A stretch of 64,000 nt of DNA from Microbacterium sp. Root180 (GCF_001428485.1 NZ_LMHS01000002.1:72415-136414); one strand, 5' to 3'. Numbered from the stretch's first letter, positions 36,726-45,134 are shown. A program made the numbers and translations. Notes: a model not told the origin generated them from the sequence alone.

Positions 36726-37529
36726 TCAGTTGGATTTCGCCGTGATCCACACGGTGACGGCGATCAGCGCACCGATGCCGAAGATCCAGATGAAGAGGCC
36801 CTCGGAGACGGGGCCGAGCGAGCCCAGGGTGAAGCCACCGGGCGACGTGGTGTCCTGCAGGAAGAGCAGGTAGCTGATGATGTCGCGCTTCTCCTCGGTC
36901 GTCAGCGTCATGTCGTTGAAGACCGGCATGTTCTGCGGACCCGTGACCATGGCCGCGTACATGTTGAGCGGGGATGTCTCGTAGAGCGCCGGAGCGTACT
37001 TGCCCTCGGTGAGTGCGCCGCCGGCGCCGGCCACGTTGTGGCACATCGCGCAGTTGATGCGGAACAGCTCGCCGCCCTCGCCGGCATTGCCTTCGCCGTC
37101 GAGGACCTCGGGGTCGGGGAAGGTCGGCCCGGGGGCGATGCTCTGGATGTAGGCGCCGATCGCCGCGATCTGCTCGTCGGTGAACTGGGCGGGCTTCTGC
37201 GGCGCCTGCGGTCCCTGCATCTGCAGGGGCATGCGTCCGGTGCTCATCTGGAAGTGCACCGCGAGCTCGCCCACGCCGTAGAGCGACGGGCCGTCGTCGG
37301 TGCCCTGCACGTCGAGGCCGTGACAGGTCGCGCAGTTCGCCTGGAAGAGCTTCTTTCCGTCGTCCACGGTCGAGGCGGTGACGACCGTCGACTCGGCGGT
37401 GGTCGCGGCGACGGCCGCGGATGCGCCGGCGTACACGCCGCCGGTGATCACGAGGCCGATGCCGATGAGCGCTGCGGCGGCCCAGGGGCTGCGGCGGCCC
37501 TTCGATCGGCGCGAGGTCTCACGTGCCAT
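36726..37529 (-). CDS. qcrC: Di-haem cytochrome c subunit QcrC
   Basis: Membrane-anchored cytochrome cc of 267 residues that links the bc complex directly to the aa3 oxidase, replacing soluble cytochrome c. Two CXXCH sites are visible: CATCHGLDVQG in the first domain and CAMCHNVAGAG in the second. An N-terminal signal/anchor helix (about 15-40) and a C-terminal membrane helix (about 243-262) flank the haem domains. The ATG at 37529 gives a short basic N-terminus, MARETSRRSKGRRSPW. Confidence 0.96.
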   Translation of the reverse strand: MARETSRRSKGRRSPWAAAALIGIGLVITGGVYAGASAAVAATTAESTVVTASTVDDGKKLFQANCATCHGLDVQGTDDGPSLYGVGELAVHFQMSTGRMPLQMQGPQAPQKPAQFTDEQIAAIGAYIQSIAPGPTFPDPEVLDGEGNAGEGGELFRINCAMCHNVAGAGGALTEGKYAPALYETSPLNMYAAMVTGPQNMPVFNDMTLTTEEKRDIISYLLFLQDTTSPGGFTLGSLGPVSEGLFIWIFGIGALIAVTVWITAKSN

Positions 37530-37549
37530 GTCGGGAATCAGCTCCGCTC

Positions 37550-38191
37550 TTATTTCAGGAAGTAGATGACGAGGAACAGGGCGATCCAGACGACGTCGAC
37601 GAAGTGCCAGTAGTACGACACGACGATCGAGGACGTCATCTCTTTGCGCCCGAAGTTCTTGACGGCGTAGGCGCGCCCGATCACGAGGAGGAACGCGATG
37701 AGGCCACCCGTGACGTGGAGGGCGTGGAAGCCGGTCGTCAGATAGAAGGCCGATGCGTACGAGTTCGCGCTGATGGGCATGCCCTCGGCGACGAGCTGCG
37801 CGTACTCCCAGACCTGGCCGGAGACGAAGATCGCGCCCAGCGCGAAGGTGAGCCAGAACCACTCGACCATGCCCCAGCCGAGCCACCCGCGCTTGCGCGT
37901 CGAGTAGGGCTGGAAACGCTCGGCCGCGAAGACGCCCATCTGGCACGTGACCGACGAGAGCACGAGGATGATCGTGTTCACGGTCGCATACGGGATGTTG
38001 AGCAGCTGGGTCTCTTGCGCCCAGAGATCGGGGGAGGTGCTGCGCAGGGTGAAGTAGATCGCGAACAGGCCCGCGAAGAACATCACCTCGCTGCCCAGCC
38101 ACACGATGGTGCCGACGGCGACCGGATCCGGCCGCTTGACGGACCGCATGGCCTGCGCGTAGGTCGCTGAGGAGGTCGTCACGCTCCCCAT
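37550..38191 (-). CDS. ctaE: Cytochrome c oxidase subunit III CtaE
   Basis: Oxidase subunit of 213 residues with five membrane helices, shorter than the seven-helix mitochondrial form, as in other actinobacteria. Family blocks are [37 protein letters not shown] and [22 protein letters not shown]. The start ATG opens [15 protein letters not shown]. It is the first gene of the ctaE-qcrC-qcrA-qcrB operon on the - strand. A DtxR/IdeR-like palindrome lies 61-76 bases upstream of the start. Confidence 0.95.
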   Translation of the reverse strand: MGSVTTSSATYAQAMRSVKRPDPVAVGTIVWLGSEVMFFAGLFAIYFTLRSTSPDLWAQETQLLNIPYATVNTIILVLSSVTCQMGVFAAERFQPYSTRKRGWLGWGMVEWFWLTFALGAIFVSGQVWEYAQLVAEGMPISANSYASAFYLTTGFHALHVTGGLIAFLLVIGRAYAVKNFGRKEMTSSIVVSYYWHFVDVVWIALFLVIYFLK

Positions 38192-38251
38192 TATGGCCGA
38201 TTCGGAGTCCCGAGTTTCGCATCGGAAGGCATGTCTTTGCCCGGATAGGAA

Positions 38252-38267
38252 CTTAGGCGAGCCTAAG
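38252..38267. promoter_or_regulatory. DtxR/IdeR-like iron box between ctaE and trpD
   Basis: CTTAGGC-GA-GCCTAAG is a perfect 7-bp inverted repeat with a 2-base centre. The TTAGGC/GCCTAA halves match the core of the DtxR/IdeR/DmdR operator family. It is 61 bases upstream of the ctaE start and about 98 bases upstream of the trpD -10 hexamer, so ctaE-qcrCAB is the likelier target. An iron-dependent repressor controlling haem- and Fe-S-rich respiratory genes would make sense but is inferred. Confidence 0.6.
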
Positions 38268-38364
38268 CATCGGCCGCGAGTCTCCCGTGAACTCGTGGTG
38301 AAGACGCAGAACCGCCTGTCGCGGGATGCCGTGTCACGAAACGGTTCCGATTCTCTCGCGCGGC

Positions 38365-38370
38365 TAGGCT
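38365..38370 (+). promoter_or_regulatory. -10-like hexamer TAGGCT before trpD
   Basis: TAGGCT ends eight bases before the trpD ATG with no ribosome site. A leaderless transcript is inferred, which leaves no room for a leader-peptide attenuator. Confidence 0.5.
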
Positions 38371-38378
38371 TCTGCGTT

Positions 38379-39440
38379 ATGGCGGAGCTGTACACCTGGC
38401 CGGGCATCCTCACGACGCTGCTGGAGCGGCGCGATCTCAGCGTCTCGGAGTCGACGTGGGCGATGCGGCAGATCATGTCGGGGTCGGCGACGCCCTCCCA
38501 GCTGGGCGGGTTCCTCGTCGCGCTGCGGGCCAAGGGCGAGACGGTGGACGAGATCGTCGGCTTCCGCGATGCGATCCTCGAGGCGGCACTGCCGCTGCGC
38601 GTGGACCCCGCTGTCCTCGACATCGTCGGCACCGGTGGCGACCGGTTCGGCACGGTCAACGTCTCCACGATGTCGGCGCTGGTGGCCGCGGCATCCGGAG
38701 TCCCCGTCGTCAAGCACGGAAACCGGGCGGCGAGCTCGTCGTCGGGTTCGTCGGACGTCCTCGCGGCGCTCGGCGTCGACCTGACGCTTCCGCCGGAGGC
38801 GGTGGCCGCGGCCCTGCCCCGGGCCGGGATCACCTTCGCGTTCGCCGCGGCCTTCCACCCGGGCTTCCGTCACGCCGGCCCGACCCGCAGCGAGCTGGGC
38901 GTGCCGACGGTCTTCAACTTCCTCGGGCCGCTGTGCAACCCCGCGCGTGCCGAGGCGAACGCGGTGGGCGTGGCGCACCTGGACCGTGTGCCGCTCATCA
39001 CCGGCGTGTTCCGCACGCGTGGGGCGACCGCGCTGGTGTTCCGCGGCGACGACGGGCTCGACGAGCTCACGACCACGGGCCACAGCCGGCTGTGGGAGGT
39101 GAGCCGCGGGGACATCCACGAGCACGACCTCGATCCGCGCGATCTGGGTATCCCGCTCGCCGACATCAATGACCTGCTCGGCGGCGATCCGGCGCACAAC
39201 GCGGCGGTGGTCCGGCGTGTGCTCGCGGGTGAGGAAGGACCGGTCCGCGACATCGTGCTCCTCAATGCTGCGGCCGGCCTGGTCGCGTACCGCCTGTTCC
39301 AGGACGCCGCCCAGGTGCAGCGACCCATCCTCGAGCGACTCGCCGAGGCGCGGGATGACGCGGCCGCGGCGATCGATTCGGGCGCCGCGATCACGACCCT
39401 CGACCGGTGGATCGAGGTCACGCGCGAACTCGCGTCGTGA
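38379..39440 (+). CDS. trpD: Anthranilate phosphoribosyltransferase TrpD
   Basis: Enzyme of 353 residues that transfers phosphoribose from PRPP to anthranilate in tryptophan synthesis. The PRPP-binding loops [17 protein letters not shown] and [19 protein letters not shown] are present, as are [37 protein letters not shown] and the C-terminal [29 protein letters not shown]. It stands alone, away from other trp genes, and has its own promoter. Confidence 0.95.
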   Translation: MAELYTWPGILTTLLERRDLSVSESTWAMRQIMSGSATPSQLGGFLVALRAKGETVDEIVGFRDAILEAALPLRVDPAVLDIVGTGGDRFGTVNVSTMSALVAAASGVPVVKHGNRAASSSSGSSDVLAALGVDLTLPPEAVAAALPRAGITFAFAAAFHPGFRHAGPTRSELGVPTVFNFLGPLCNPARAEANAVGVAHLDRVPLITGVFRTRGATALVFRGDDGLDELTTTGHSRLWEVSRGDIHEHDLDPRDLGIPLADINDLLGGDPAHNAAVVRRVLAGEEGPVRDIVLLNAAAGLVAYRLFQDAAQVQRPILERLAEARDDAAAAIDSGAAITTLDRWIEVTRELAS

Positions 39441-39489
39441 CGTCGGATTTTGCACGGCGCGGGGGCTTACGCGGGACGTGTCGCGACGC

Positions 39490-39495
39490 TAGTTT
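39490..39495 (+). promoter_or_regulatory. -10-like hexamer TAGTTT upstream of the 39526 gene
   Basis: TAGTTT lies 30 bases before the ATG at 39526. A strong AGGAGG ribosome site at 39515-39520 follows, so this gene appears leadered, in contrast to its neighbour trpD. Confidence 0.4.
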
Positions 39496-39525
39496 GGCGA
39501 CACGCCCACTCCCCAGGAGGACGAC

Positions 39526-40026
39526 ATGAGCCAGGACAGCATCGAGACCACCGCCGACGTCATCGAGGCGCCCTCGAAGAAAGTCGGGCTGGTGAAGGCC
39601 GTCGGCATCCTCGGCATCATCGGCGGCGTGCTGCTCATCGTGGTGGGCATCGTCGCGTGGATCGGCGTCACGTCGCAGCTGACCGCGGAGAACATCACGA
39701 TCCCCGACGACGCAGCCGCTTTCCAGGGCCAGCAGGTCACCGGGCCCATCACCGCCTACGTGCAGGCCGACATCATCAACCACCACGCCCTCGAGGCGTC
39801 GGGTGGAAAGACCTACGCGGAGCTGCCGCAGGACGACCCGGTGCGCGCCACGGTGATGCAGGCCTCGTTCCTGCGCGCGTCGCTGTTCACCTCGATCGTG
39901 GCCTACGGCGTGGCACTGTTCGCCGCCGGGATGGGTGTGCTGGCGATCCTGTTCGGCTGGGCGATCCATCGCCTCGCGAGCGTGCCGGTCGTGGTCAGGC
40001 GCGCGGGGGTGGCGTCGGACGCGTGA
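39526..40026 (+). CDS. Small membrane protein of unknown function
   Basis: Protein of 166 residues. Two membrane helices (about 29-48 and 121-144) flank an extracytoplasmic loop of about 70 residues with TAENITIPDDAAAFQGQQVTGP and DIINHHALEASGGKTYAELP. Homologues are sometimes labelled aromatic ring-opening dioxygenase LigA in databases; nothing here supports an enzymatic role. An AGGAGG site is five bases before the ATG, predicting good translation. The PHP-domain gene follows after 25 bases. Confidence 0.75.
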   Translation: MSQDSIETTADVIEAPSKKVGLVKAVGILGIIGGVLLIVVGIVAWIGVTSQLTAENITIPDDAAAFQGQQVTGPITAYVQADIINHHALEASGGKTYAELPQDDPVRATVMQASFLRASLFTSIVAYGVALFAAGMGVLAILFGWAIHRLASVPVVVRRAGVASDA

Positions 40027-40051
40027 GCGCACGGGCGACGGGGCGTCGGGC

Positions 40052-41047
40052 ATGAACCCGCACGACGCCCTCACCGAGATCGCGACGCTGCTCGAGCGCG
40101 AGCGGTCGTCGCGCTACAAATCGAAGGCGTTCCGCGCTGCGGCCGAGGCGATCGACGGGCTGACCGACGAACAGCTGCGGGACGCGGCATCCCTCCGCCG
40201 TCGCAAGGGGGTCGGCGATTCGACCTTCGCCGTCATCCAGGAGGCCCTCGCGGGCGGCGTTCCGGGCTACCTCGCGGATCTGCGGGAGCGGGCGGGCGTG
40301 CAGGTGGCCTCGCGTCTGCGGGGCATGCTGCGCGGCGACCTGCACTCGCACAGCGAGTGGTCGGACGGCCTCACCTCGATCGACCTGATGGTGGCCGCGG
40401 CGCGAGCGCTCGGCCATGAGTATCTCGCGCTCACCGACCACTCTCCCCGGCTGCGGGTGGCGAACGGCCTGTCATCGGAGCGGCTGCGCACGCAGCTCGG
40501 GGTCGTGGCGGGCATGAGCGGGGACGGGTTCACGCTGCTGTCGGGCATCGAGGTGGACATCCTCGACTTCGGCGCACTCGATCAGGAACCCGAGCTCCTC
40601 GACGAACTCGACATCGTGGTGGCGTCCGCGCACTCCAAGCTGCGCATGGAGCGGGGGCCGATGACGCGGCGGCTGGTCAAGGCGGCATCCAGCCGTCACG
40701 TCGACGTCCTGGGCCATGTGACCGGTCGCCTCGTCGAGGGATCCCGCGGGACGCGGCCGCAGTCCACGTTCGATGCGCGCGCGGTGTTCGAGGCGTGCGC
40801 GGCGCACGGCGTCGCGGTCGAGATCAACTCGCGCCCCGAGCGGCAGGACCCGCCCGACGAGCTGATCGCGATGGCGCTGGAGATCGGATGCCTGTTCTCG
40901 ATCGATTCGGACGCCCACGCGCCGGGCCAGCTGTCGCTGATCGACCACGGCGCGGCCCGTGCCGAGCGCATGGGCGTGCCGGCGGAGCGGATCGTCACGA
41001 CGTGGCCCCTGGAGCGGCTGCGGGAGTGGACGCGGCGCCCCCGCTGA
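40052..41047 (+). CDS. Helix-hairpin-helix plus PHP-domain protein (PolX-like without polymerase core)
   Basis: Protein of 331 residues. The N-terminal 85 residues (TEIATLLERERSSRYKSKAFRAAAEAI, then LRRRKGVGDSTFAVIQEAL) resemble the 8-kDa helix-hairpin-helix domain of family X DNA polymerases. The rest is a PHP phosphoesterase domain with metal ligands in GDLHSHSEWSDG, LALTDHSP, EVDIL, ASAHSK and SIDSDAHAP. The palm and thumb domains of PolX are absent. A DNA 3'-end processing or phosphatase role is plausible but unproven. Confidence 0.82.
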   Translation: MNPHDALTEIATLLERERSSRYKSKAFRAAAEAIDGLTDEQLRDAASLRRRKGVGDSTFAVIQEALAGGVPGYLADLRERAGVQVASRLRGMLRGDLHSHSEWSDGLTSIDLMVAAARALGHEYLALTDHSPRLRVANGLSSERLRTQLGVVAGMSGDGFTLLSGIEVDILDFGALDQEPELLDELDIVVASAHSKLRMERGPMTRRLVKAASSRHVDVLGHVTGRLVEGSRGTRPQSTFDARAVFEACAAHGVAVEINSRPERQDPPDELIAMALEIGCLFSIDSDAHAPGQLSLIDHGAARAERMGVPAERIVTTWPLERLREWTRRPR

Positions 41048-41099
41048 CCGTCGCTCGCGCACCTCGCGCTGCACCTCGCCCCGGCGCGCGGCCGAAATG

Positions 41100-41133
41100 G
41101 CGCGCCGACCCCGCCGAAGCAGGATCGGCGCGC
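41100..41133. terminator. Bidirectional hairpin between convergent genes
   Basis: GCGCGCCGA and TCGGCGCGC form a 9-bp stem with a 16-base loop. It lies in the 91-base gap between the stop codons of the PHP gene (+) and the SHOCT gene (-). There is no T-tract on either strand. Confidence 0.5.
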
Positions 41134-41138
41134 GGCGC

Positions 41139-41435
41139 TCAGCCGGCGGCGTTCGCTCGGAGGACCTCCAGACGTGCGCGGTACTCGGTCTCGTCGATGT
41201 CGCCCTTCGCGAAGCGCTCCGCGAGGGTCGTCTCGGCCTGGCGGGCAGGACTGCGCCGGCCGTACGGCCCGTAGCCGTTCTCGGCGGCCGCGCGGCGCCA
41301 GCGTCGTCCGAAGATCGCGAAGATCAGCACGAACACGAGGATCCAGAAAAGCGGAATGAGCACGAACCACCAGCCGAAGCCCCAGGGGCCGACGAAGTGT
41401 GTGGCCACGAGTGCGGTGGCGAGCGTTGCGGACAT
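41139..41435 (-). CDS. SHOCT-domain membrane protein
   Basis: Protein of 98 residues. One hydrophobic helix (about 18-42, rich in Trp and Phe) is followed by a basic stretch and a C-terminal SHOCT domain (LAERFAKGDIDETEYRARLEVL). SHOCT domains are short oligomerisation motifs found at protein ends. A GAGAGGGAA ribosome site precedes the ATG. It lies downstream of, and in the same direction as, the two-component pair, and shares a palindrome-like upstream motif with it. Confidence 0.82.
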   Translation of the reverse strand: MSATLATALVATHFVGPWGFGWWFVLIPLFWILVFVLIFAIFGRRWRRAAAENGYGPYGRRSPARQAETTLAERFAKGDIDETEYRARLEVLRANAAG

Positions 41436-41535
41436 GGGTTCCCTCTCGGTCGAGGTCGCCGCGCGGCGACCGGATGCCTCGAGTCAACGCCGGGAGCGGC
41501 ATCCGGGAATCTGCCCGCCGGAGTGATCTCGCCTG

Positions 41536-41553
41536 CTCCCTGCGGAGTACGCG
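41536..41553 (-). promoter_or_regulatory. Operator-like motif copy 2, upstream of SHOCT gene
   Basis: CTCCCTGCGGAGTACGCG on the + strand matches the motif at 43451-43468 at 16 of 18 positions. It lies in the gap between the response regulator stop and the SHOCT gene, about 100 bases upstream of the SHOCT start. Confidence 0.4.
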
Positions 41554-41563
41554 ACAGCTCCGC

Positions 41564-42226
41564 TCAGTGCCAGCCGGGGGTCGCGATTCCGGACTCGTAC
41601 GCCAGCACGACGAGGCGCACTCTGTCGCGGGCATGGAGTTTCTGCATGATGCGCGACACGTGCGTCTTCGCCGTGAGCGGCGACAGATGCAGGCGGGCGC
41701 CGATCTCATCATTGGTCAGCCCTTCGGCGACCAGGCGCAGGACGTCGGCTTCGCGATCCGTGAGAGCGCCGAGCAGAGCCGCGTCGGGCGCCTCGCGGAG
41801 GCCCGTCGCCGCCCGATCTAGGAGCCGTCGGGTCACGCTCGGCGAGAGCAGGGCGTCCCCGTCGGCGACCGCGCGGACGGCGCGGATGAGGTCGGCGGGC
41901 TCCGTGTCCTTCACGAGGAACCCGCCGGCGCCGGCGAGGATCGCCCGCGAGACGTATTCGTCGAGCTCGAATGTCGTCACGATCACGACGTGCACGGCGG
42001 CGAGGGCGGGGTCCGACGTGATCTGCTCCGTCGCCCACAGCCCGTCGCCGTCGGGCATCCGGATGTCGACCAGTGCGACGTCGACGGGCGTCTCGCGCAG
42101 CCGCGTGAGGAGCTCCTGCCCGCCCGAGGCCTCCACGACCACCTCGATGCCGGGTTCGGACTCGAGCAGCGCCCGGAATCCTGCCCGGACGAGCTGGTGG
42201 TCGTCGGCCAGCGCCACGCGGATCAC
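41564..42226 (-). CDS. NarL/FixJ-family response regulator
   Basis: DNA-binding response regulator of 220 residues. The receiver domain (about 1-118) has the acidic pair in ALADDHQLVRAG, the phospho-acceptor Asp in VALVDIRMPDGDG, Thr in VVIVTTFELDEYV and Lys in LVKDTEP. The C-terminal LuxR-type helix-turn-helix is LTDREADVLRLVAEGLTNDEIGARLHLSPLTAKTHVSRI. The GTG start overlaps the kinase stop by 3 bases, so the pair is translationally coupled. No ABC transporter is adjacent, unlike many similar pairs. Confidence 0.94.
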   Translation of the reverse strand: MIRVALADDHQLVRAGFRALLESEPGIEVVVEASGGQELLTRLRETPVDVALVDIRMPDGDGLWATEQITSDPALAAVHVVIVTTFELDEYVSRAILAGAGGFLVKDTEPADLIRAVRAVADGDALLSPSVTRRLLDRAATGLREAPDAALLGALTDREADVLRLVAEGLTNDEIGARLHLSPLTAKTHVSRIMQKLHARDRVRLVVLAYESGIATPGWH

Positions 42227-43389
42227 CTCGCCACCCGCCAGGGCAGTCGGGCGATGACGGTCGTCCCGCGCTCCGCGCCGTCGACCCGGAGCGTGCCGTC
42301 GGCGAGCTCGGCCCGCTCGCGCATGCCCTTCAGTCCGCCGCGCTCGAGGGAGTCGGGACGGATGCCGCTCCCGTCGTCGGCGATCGTCAGGACGAGTTCG
42401 TCCTCCGAGCGCGCGACGGTGACGACCGCGCGGGATGCGGCCGAGTGCCGCACGACGTTGGTCAGCGCCTCCTGTGCGATGCGGTACGCCGCGGTCTGGA
42501 CGGCGCTGGAGGGCGCTTCGCCGTGCAGACGGTCCTCGAGCGTCACCGTGAGTCCCAGTCCCGATCGCGCCTGCACGAGCGCGGGGAGCTCCGCCAGCTG
42601 CGGCTGAGGGGTCAGCGGCGCGGTCGCCGGCGCGCCGGCCTCATCACCGCGCAGGAACGACAGCACGCCGCGCACCTCGTCGAGACCCGTGGCGCTCAGC
42701 ACGCGGATGTTCGCCAGCGCCTCGCGTGCGCGCTCGGGCTCGCGATCGAAGAGGTGCAGGCCCACGCCGGACTGCACCGCGATCTGGCTGAGCGAGTGGG
42801 CGAGCACGTCGTGCAGGTCGCGCGCGATGCGGGTGCGCTCCTCCTGCTCGACCGCCCGCGCTCGCTCGGCCAGTTGAGCTCGACGCTCGGAGGCGTGCAT
42901 CAGCCGAGCACGGGCGCCCTCGCCGATCGCGAAGCACAGCGCGAGTCCGACCGTCGCCAGGGCGATGCGGAAGGGCGGCCAGGACATCCCGAGCGCGCCG
43001 GCGGACAGGATCGCGACGACCCACCCGGCACCCACCGATACGAGTGCCCACACCCGCGCACCCCGCACCACCGCGCCGACGATCGCGAACGCCAGCGCGA
43101 CAGCGGACGGTCCCGCCTCCGGGGGCACCAGCAGGTCGGCGGTCGTGAGGGCTGCCACGACCGCGACGGTCGGACCGGGCCAGCGCCGGGCCGCGAGCAG
43201 TGCGAGAGCGGATGCCGCGGCGAGGGCGACGCTGATCGCGGCGGCCGGCATCGGCGCACGCGTCCACCACGAGGCGGCGATCGTGGCCGGCACCTGGATG
43301 AGCAGCGCGGCGACGACGGGAACGTACAGGGTCACTCCCGGCGGAGGACGAAAGCGCAGAGCATTCTCGTCCCACGTCCGGCCGCGCAT
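42223..43389 (-). CDS. Sensor histidine kinase, HisKA_3 (NarX/DesK-like) family
   Basis: Membrane kinase of 388 residues. About four to six hydrophobic helices occupy residues 20-160 with almost no extracytoplasmic domain, suggesting sensing within the membrane. A short coiled linker leads to the HisKA_3 motif ERTRIARDLHDVLAHSLSQIAVQ with the phospho-His, then an HATPase_c domain (AYRIAQEALTNVVRHS, TIADDGSGI, GLKGMRERAE). The ATG at 43389 follows a -10-like TACGAT by seven bases. Confidence 0.92.
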   Translation of the reverse strand: MRGRTWDENALRFRPPPGVTLYVPVVAALLIQVPATIAASWWTRAPMPAAAISVALAAASALALLAARRWPGPTVAVVAALTTADLLVPPEAGPSAVALAFAIVGAVVRGARVWALVSVGAGWVVAILSAGALGMSWPPFRIALATVGLALCFAIGEGARARLMHASERRAQLAERARAVEQEERTRIARDLHDVLAHSLSQIAVQSGVGLHLFDREPERAREALANIRVLSATGLDEVRGVLSFLRGDEAGAPATAPLTPQPQLAELPALVQARSGLGLTVTLEDRLHGEAPSSAVQTAAYRIAQEALTNVVRHSAASRAVVTVARSEDELVLTIADDGSGIRPDSLERGGLKGMRERAELADGTLRVDGAERGTTVIARLPWRVAR

Positions 43390-43396
43390 GGCCACG

Positions 43397-43402
43397 ATCG
43401 TA
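43397..43402 (-). promoter_or_regulatory. -10-like hexamer TACGAT before the histidine kinase
   Basis: On the - strand TACGAT ends seven bases before the kinase ATG, with no ribosome site. A leaderless transcript is inferred. Confidence 0.42.
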
Positions 43403-43449
43403 CGCCGGGCCCCGCTGGGAGTCGTCTGACCGGGGGAGCGGTCGCGCAT

Positions 43450-43468
43450 ACTCCCTGGGGAGTGCGCG
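43450..43468 (-). promoter_or_regulatory. Operator-like motif copy 1, upstream of the histidine kinase
   Basis: ACTCCCTGGGGAGTGCGCG contains the palindrome ACTCCC-TG-GGGAGT. It lies about 50-65 bases upstream of the kinase -10 hexamer. A near-identical copy precedes the SHOCT gene, pointing to autoregulation plus control of the SHOCT gene. Confidence 0.45.
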
Positions 43469-43475
43469 CAGGGGC

Positions 43476-44417
43476 TCAGCGCTCGTCGACGCGGTCGAGG
43501 GTCTCGACGATTCTCGTCATCGCCGTGCCGAGGGCCCACTGCTCCGCCAGCGACGCGGCATCCGCCCTCTGCCGCTCGTCGAGCGGGCGCAGCCGCGCGT
43601 CGACGTCGGGAACGGGAAGGTCGCGCACGACCTCGACGACGGTCGGCGCGACGGCGAGGTACGCGCGGCCGGCCTCGAGCTTGGCCCGCACCCCGGCGGA
43701 CATCCCCTCGCCGGTCTCTGCCGCCGCGAGGATGCCGGCGAGGTCGCCGTGCGCCGCGAGCAGCCCTGCTGCGGTCTTCTCGCCGATGCCGGCGACGCCG
43801 GGAAGACCGTCGGACGAGTCGCCCCGCAGCGTCGCGAAGTCGGCGTACTGCGAGGGGAGCACTCCGTACTTCGTCACGACGGTCGCGTCCGTGACGACCT
43901 CGAGGTTGCTCATGCCGCGAGCCGTGTAGATCACGCGCACGTCGCGGGCGTCGTCGACGAGCTGGAACAGATCGCGGTCGCCGGTGACGATGTCGACGGG
44001 AAGGTCGGCGACCGTGGCGAGGGTGCCGATCACGTCGTCGGCCTCGTGGGCGGCCTGCCCGACGATGACGATGCCGAGCGCGTCGAGCACGTCGCGGATC
44101 ACCGGGACCTGCACCTCGAGCGGGTCGGGGACCACTTCGACGTCGGGTCCGACGGCGACCACCTCGGCGACTCGGTGGGTCTTGTAGGTCGGGATGAGAT
44201 CGACGCGCCACTGCGGCCGCCAGTCGTCGTCCCAGCAGGCGACGAGGTGCGTGGGCCGATACGTCGTCACGAGCCTCGAGATGATGTCGAGGAAGCCGCG
44301 GACGGCGTTGACGGGAGTCCCGTCCGGCGCGCGCACGGTGTCGGGAACGCCGTAGAACGCGCGGAAGTACAGGCTGGCGGAGTCGAGCAGCATGAGGCGG
44401 TCGGTCACGCGCATCAT
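43476..44417 (-). CDS. Stand-alone 5'-3' exonuclease (PolA N-terminal-like, FEN family)
   Basis: Protein of 313 residues homologous to the 5' nuclease domain of DNA polymerase I. N-terminal MLLDSASLYFRAFYG, WDDDWRPQWR, the EADDVIGTLA acidic cluster, TGDRDLFQLVDD and LRGDSSDGLPGVAGIGEKTAAGLL (the helix-hairpin-helix) carry the metal-binding acidic residues. It likely removes flaps or RNA primers. Two adjacent ATG codons (44417 and 44414) could start it. The RibD-like gene upstream on the same strand is 23 bases away. Confidence 0.92.
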   Translation of the reverse strand: MMRVTDRLMLLDSASLYFRAFYGVPDTVRAPDGTPVNAVRGFLDIISRLVTTYRPTHLVACWDDDWRPQWRVDLIPTYKTHRVAEVVAVGPDVEVVPDPLEVQVPVIRDVLDALGIVIVGQAAHEADDVIGTLATVADLPVDIVTGDRDLFQLVDDARDVRVIYTARGMSNLEVVTDATVVTKYGVLPSQYADFATLRGDSSDGLPGVAGIGEKTAAGLLAAHGDLAGILAAAETGEGMSAGVRAKLEAGRAYLAVAPTVVEVVRDLPVPDVDARLRPLDERQRADAASLAEQWALGTAMTRIVETLDRVDER

Positions 44418-44440
44418 CCTGGCACGCGCCGGCGACGCCG

Positions 44441-45049
44441 TCAGCGCAGACGGTAGGTGAGGTGCGTGACGTGGGGTGTCGCGCGCACGCTCACCGGATC
44501 GAGTCTCAGCGGCGGCACGCCGTCGAACAGGCGCACGACGTCGGTGCGGCCGTTCAGGCCGAGGGTGACCGGCGCGATGTGCAGCCGCAGCTCGTCGATG
44601 TGGCCGCCGACGAGGAACTGGTTCAGCGTGGTCGCCCCTCCCGCGATCGACACGGAGCCGTCACCCGCCGCCGCGCGGGCCTGCGCCAACGCGGATTCGA
44701 TGCCGTCGGTGACGAAGAAGAAGGTCGTGCCGCCCTCCATCTCGACCGGCTCCCGCGGGTGATTCGTGAGCACGAACACGGGAGCATGGTAGGGCGGCTC
44801 GGGCCCCCACCATCCGCGCCAGTCTCCGCTCCACTCCCCGCGGACGGGCCCGAACATGTTGCGACCCATGACATAGGCGCGCGCCTCGAGGATCGCGTCG
44901 AGTTCGGCGCGGCTCTCATCGGGATGCTGGAACATCCAGCCGTGCAGCGCGTCCTCGGCGAAGACTCCGAGCGGATGCTGCTCACTCTGCTCCGGCCCGG
45001 CGGAGTACCCGTCGGCGGAGACGGCGATGTCGGCGGTGACGCGGGTCAT
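44441..45049 (-). CDS. Dihydrofolate reductase-like / RibD C-terminal domain protein
   Basis: NAD(P)H-binding reductase fold of 202 residues, about the usual single-domain size. Family signatures are VTADIAVSADGYSAGP at the N-terminus, AYVMGRNMFGPVRGEW, VFVLTNHPREPVEMEGGTTFFFVTDG, VSIAGGATTLNQFLVGGHIDELRLHIAPVTLG. Members are annotated as deaminase or dihydrofolate reductase family proteins; the true substrate is unknown. It is divergent from the nonulosonic acid operon, sharing a 181-base gap. Confidence 0.87.
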   Translation of the reverse strand: MTRVTADIAVSADGYSAGPEQSEQHPLGVFAEDALHGWMFQHPDESRAELDAILEARAYVMGRNMFGPVRGEWSGDWRGWWGPEPPYHAPVFVLTNHPREPVEMEGGTTFFFVTDGIESALAQARAAAGDGSVSIAGGATTLNQFLVGGHIDELRLHIAPVTLGLNGRTDVVRLFDGVPPLRLDPVSVRATPHVTHLTYRLR

Positions 45050-45134
45050 GCGCCCACCCTGCCGTGCTCGCCGCCGCCGCGCCACCCTCGAGCCCCCGCG
45101 CCCGGGTGCGCCGCGCGGCGAGACGAGCCACCGT

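Noticed and set aside
38271..38364. Tryptophan attenuator upstream of trpD
   Set aside because: No Trp-rich leader peptide or alternating stems are visible, and the -10-like hexamer is only eight bases from the ATG.
39526..40026. Aromatic ring-opening dioxygenase LigA label for the small membrane protein
   Set aside because: The protein is two membrane helices and a short loop, with no metal-binding residues or dioxygenase fold.
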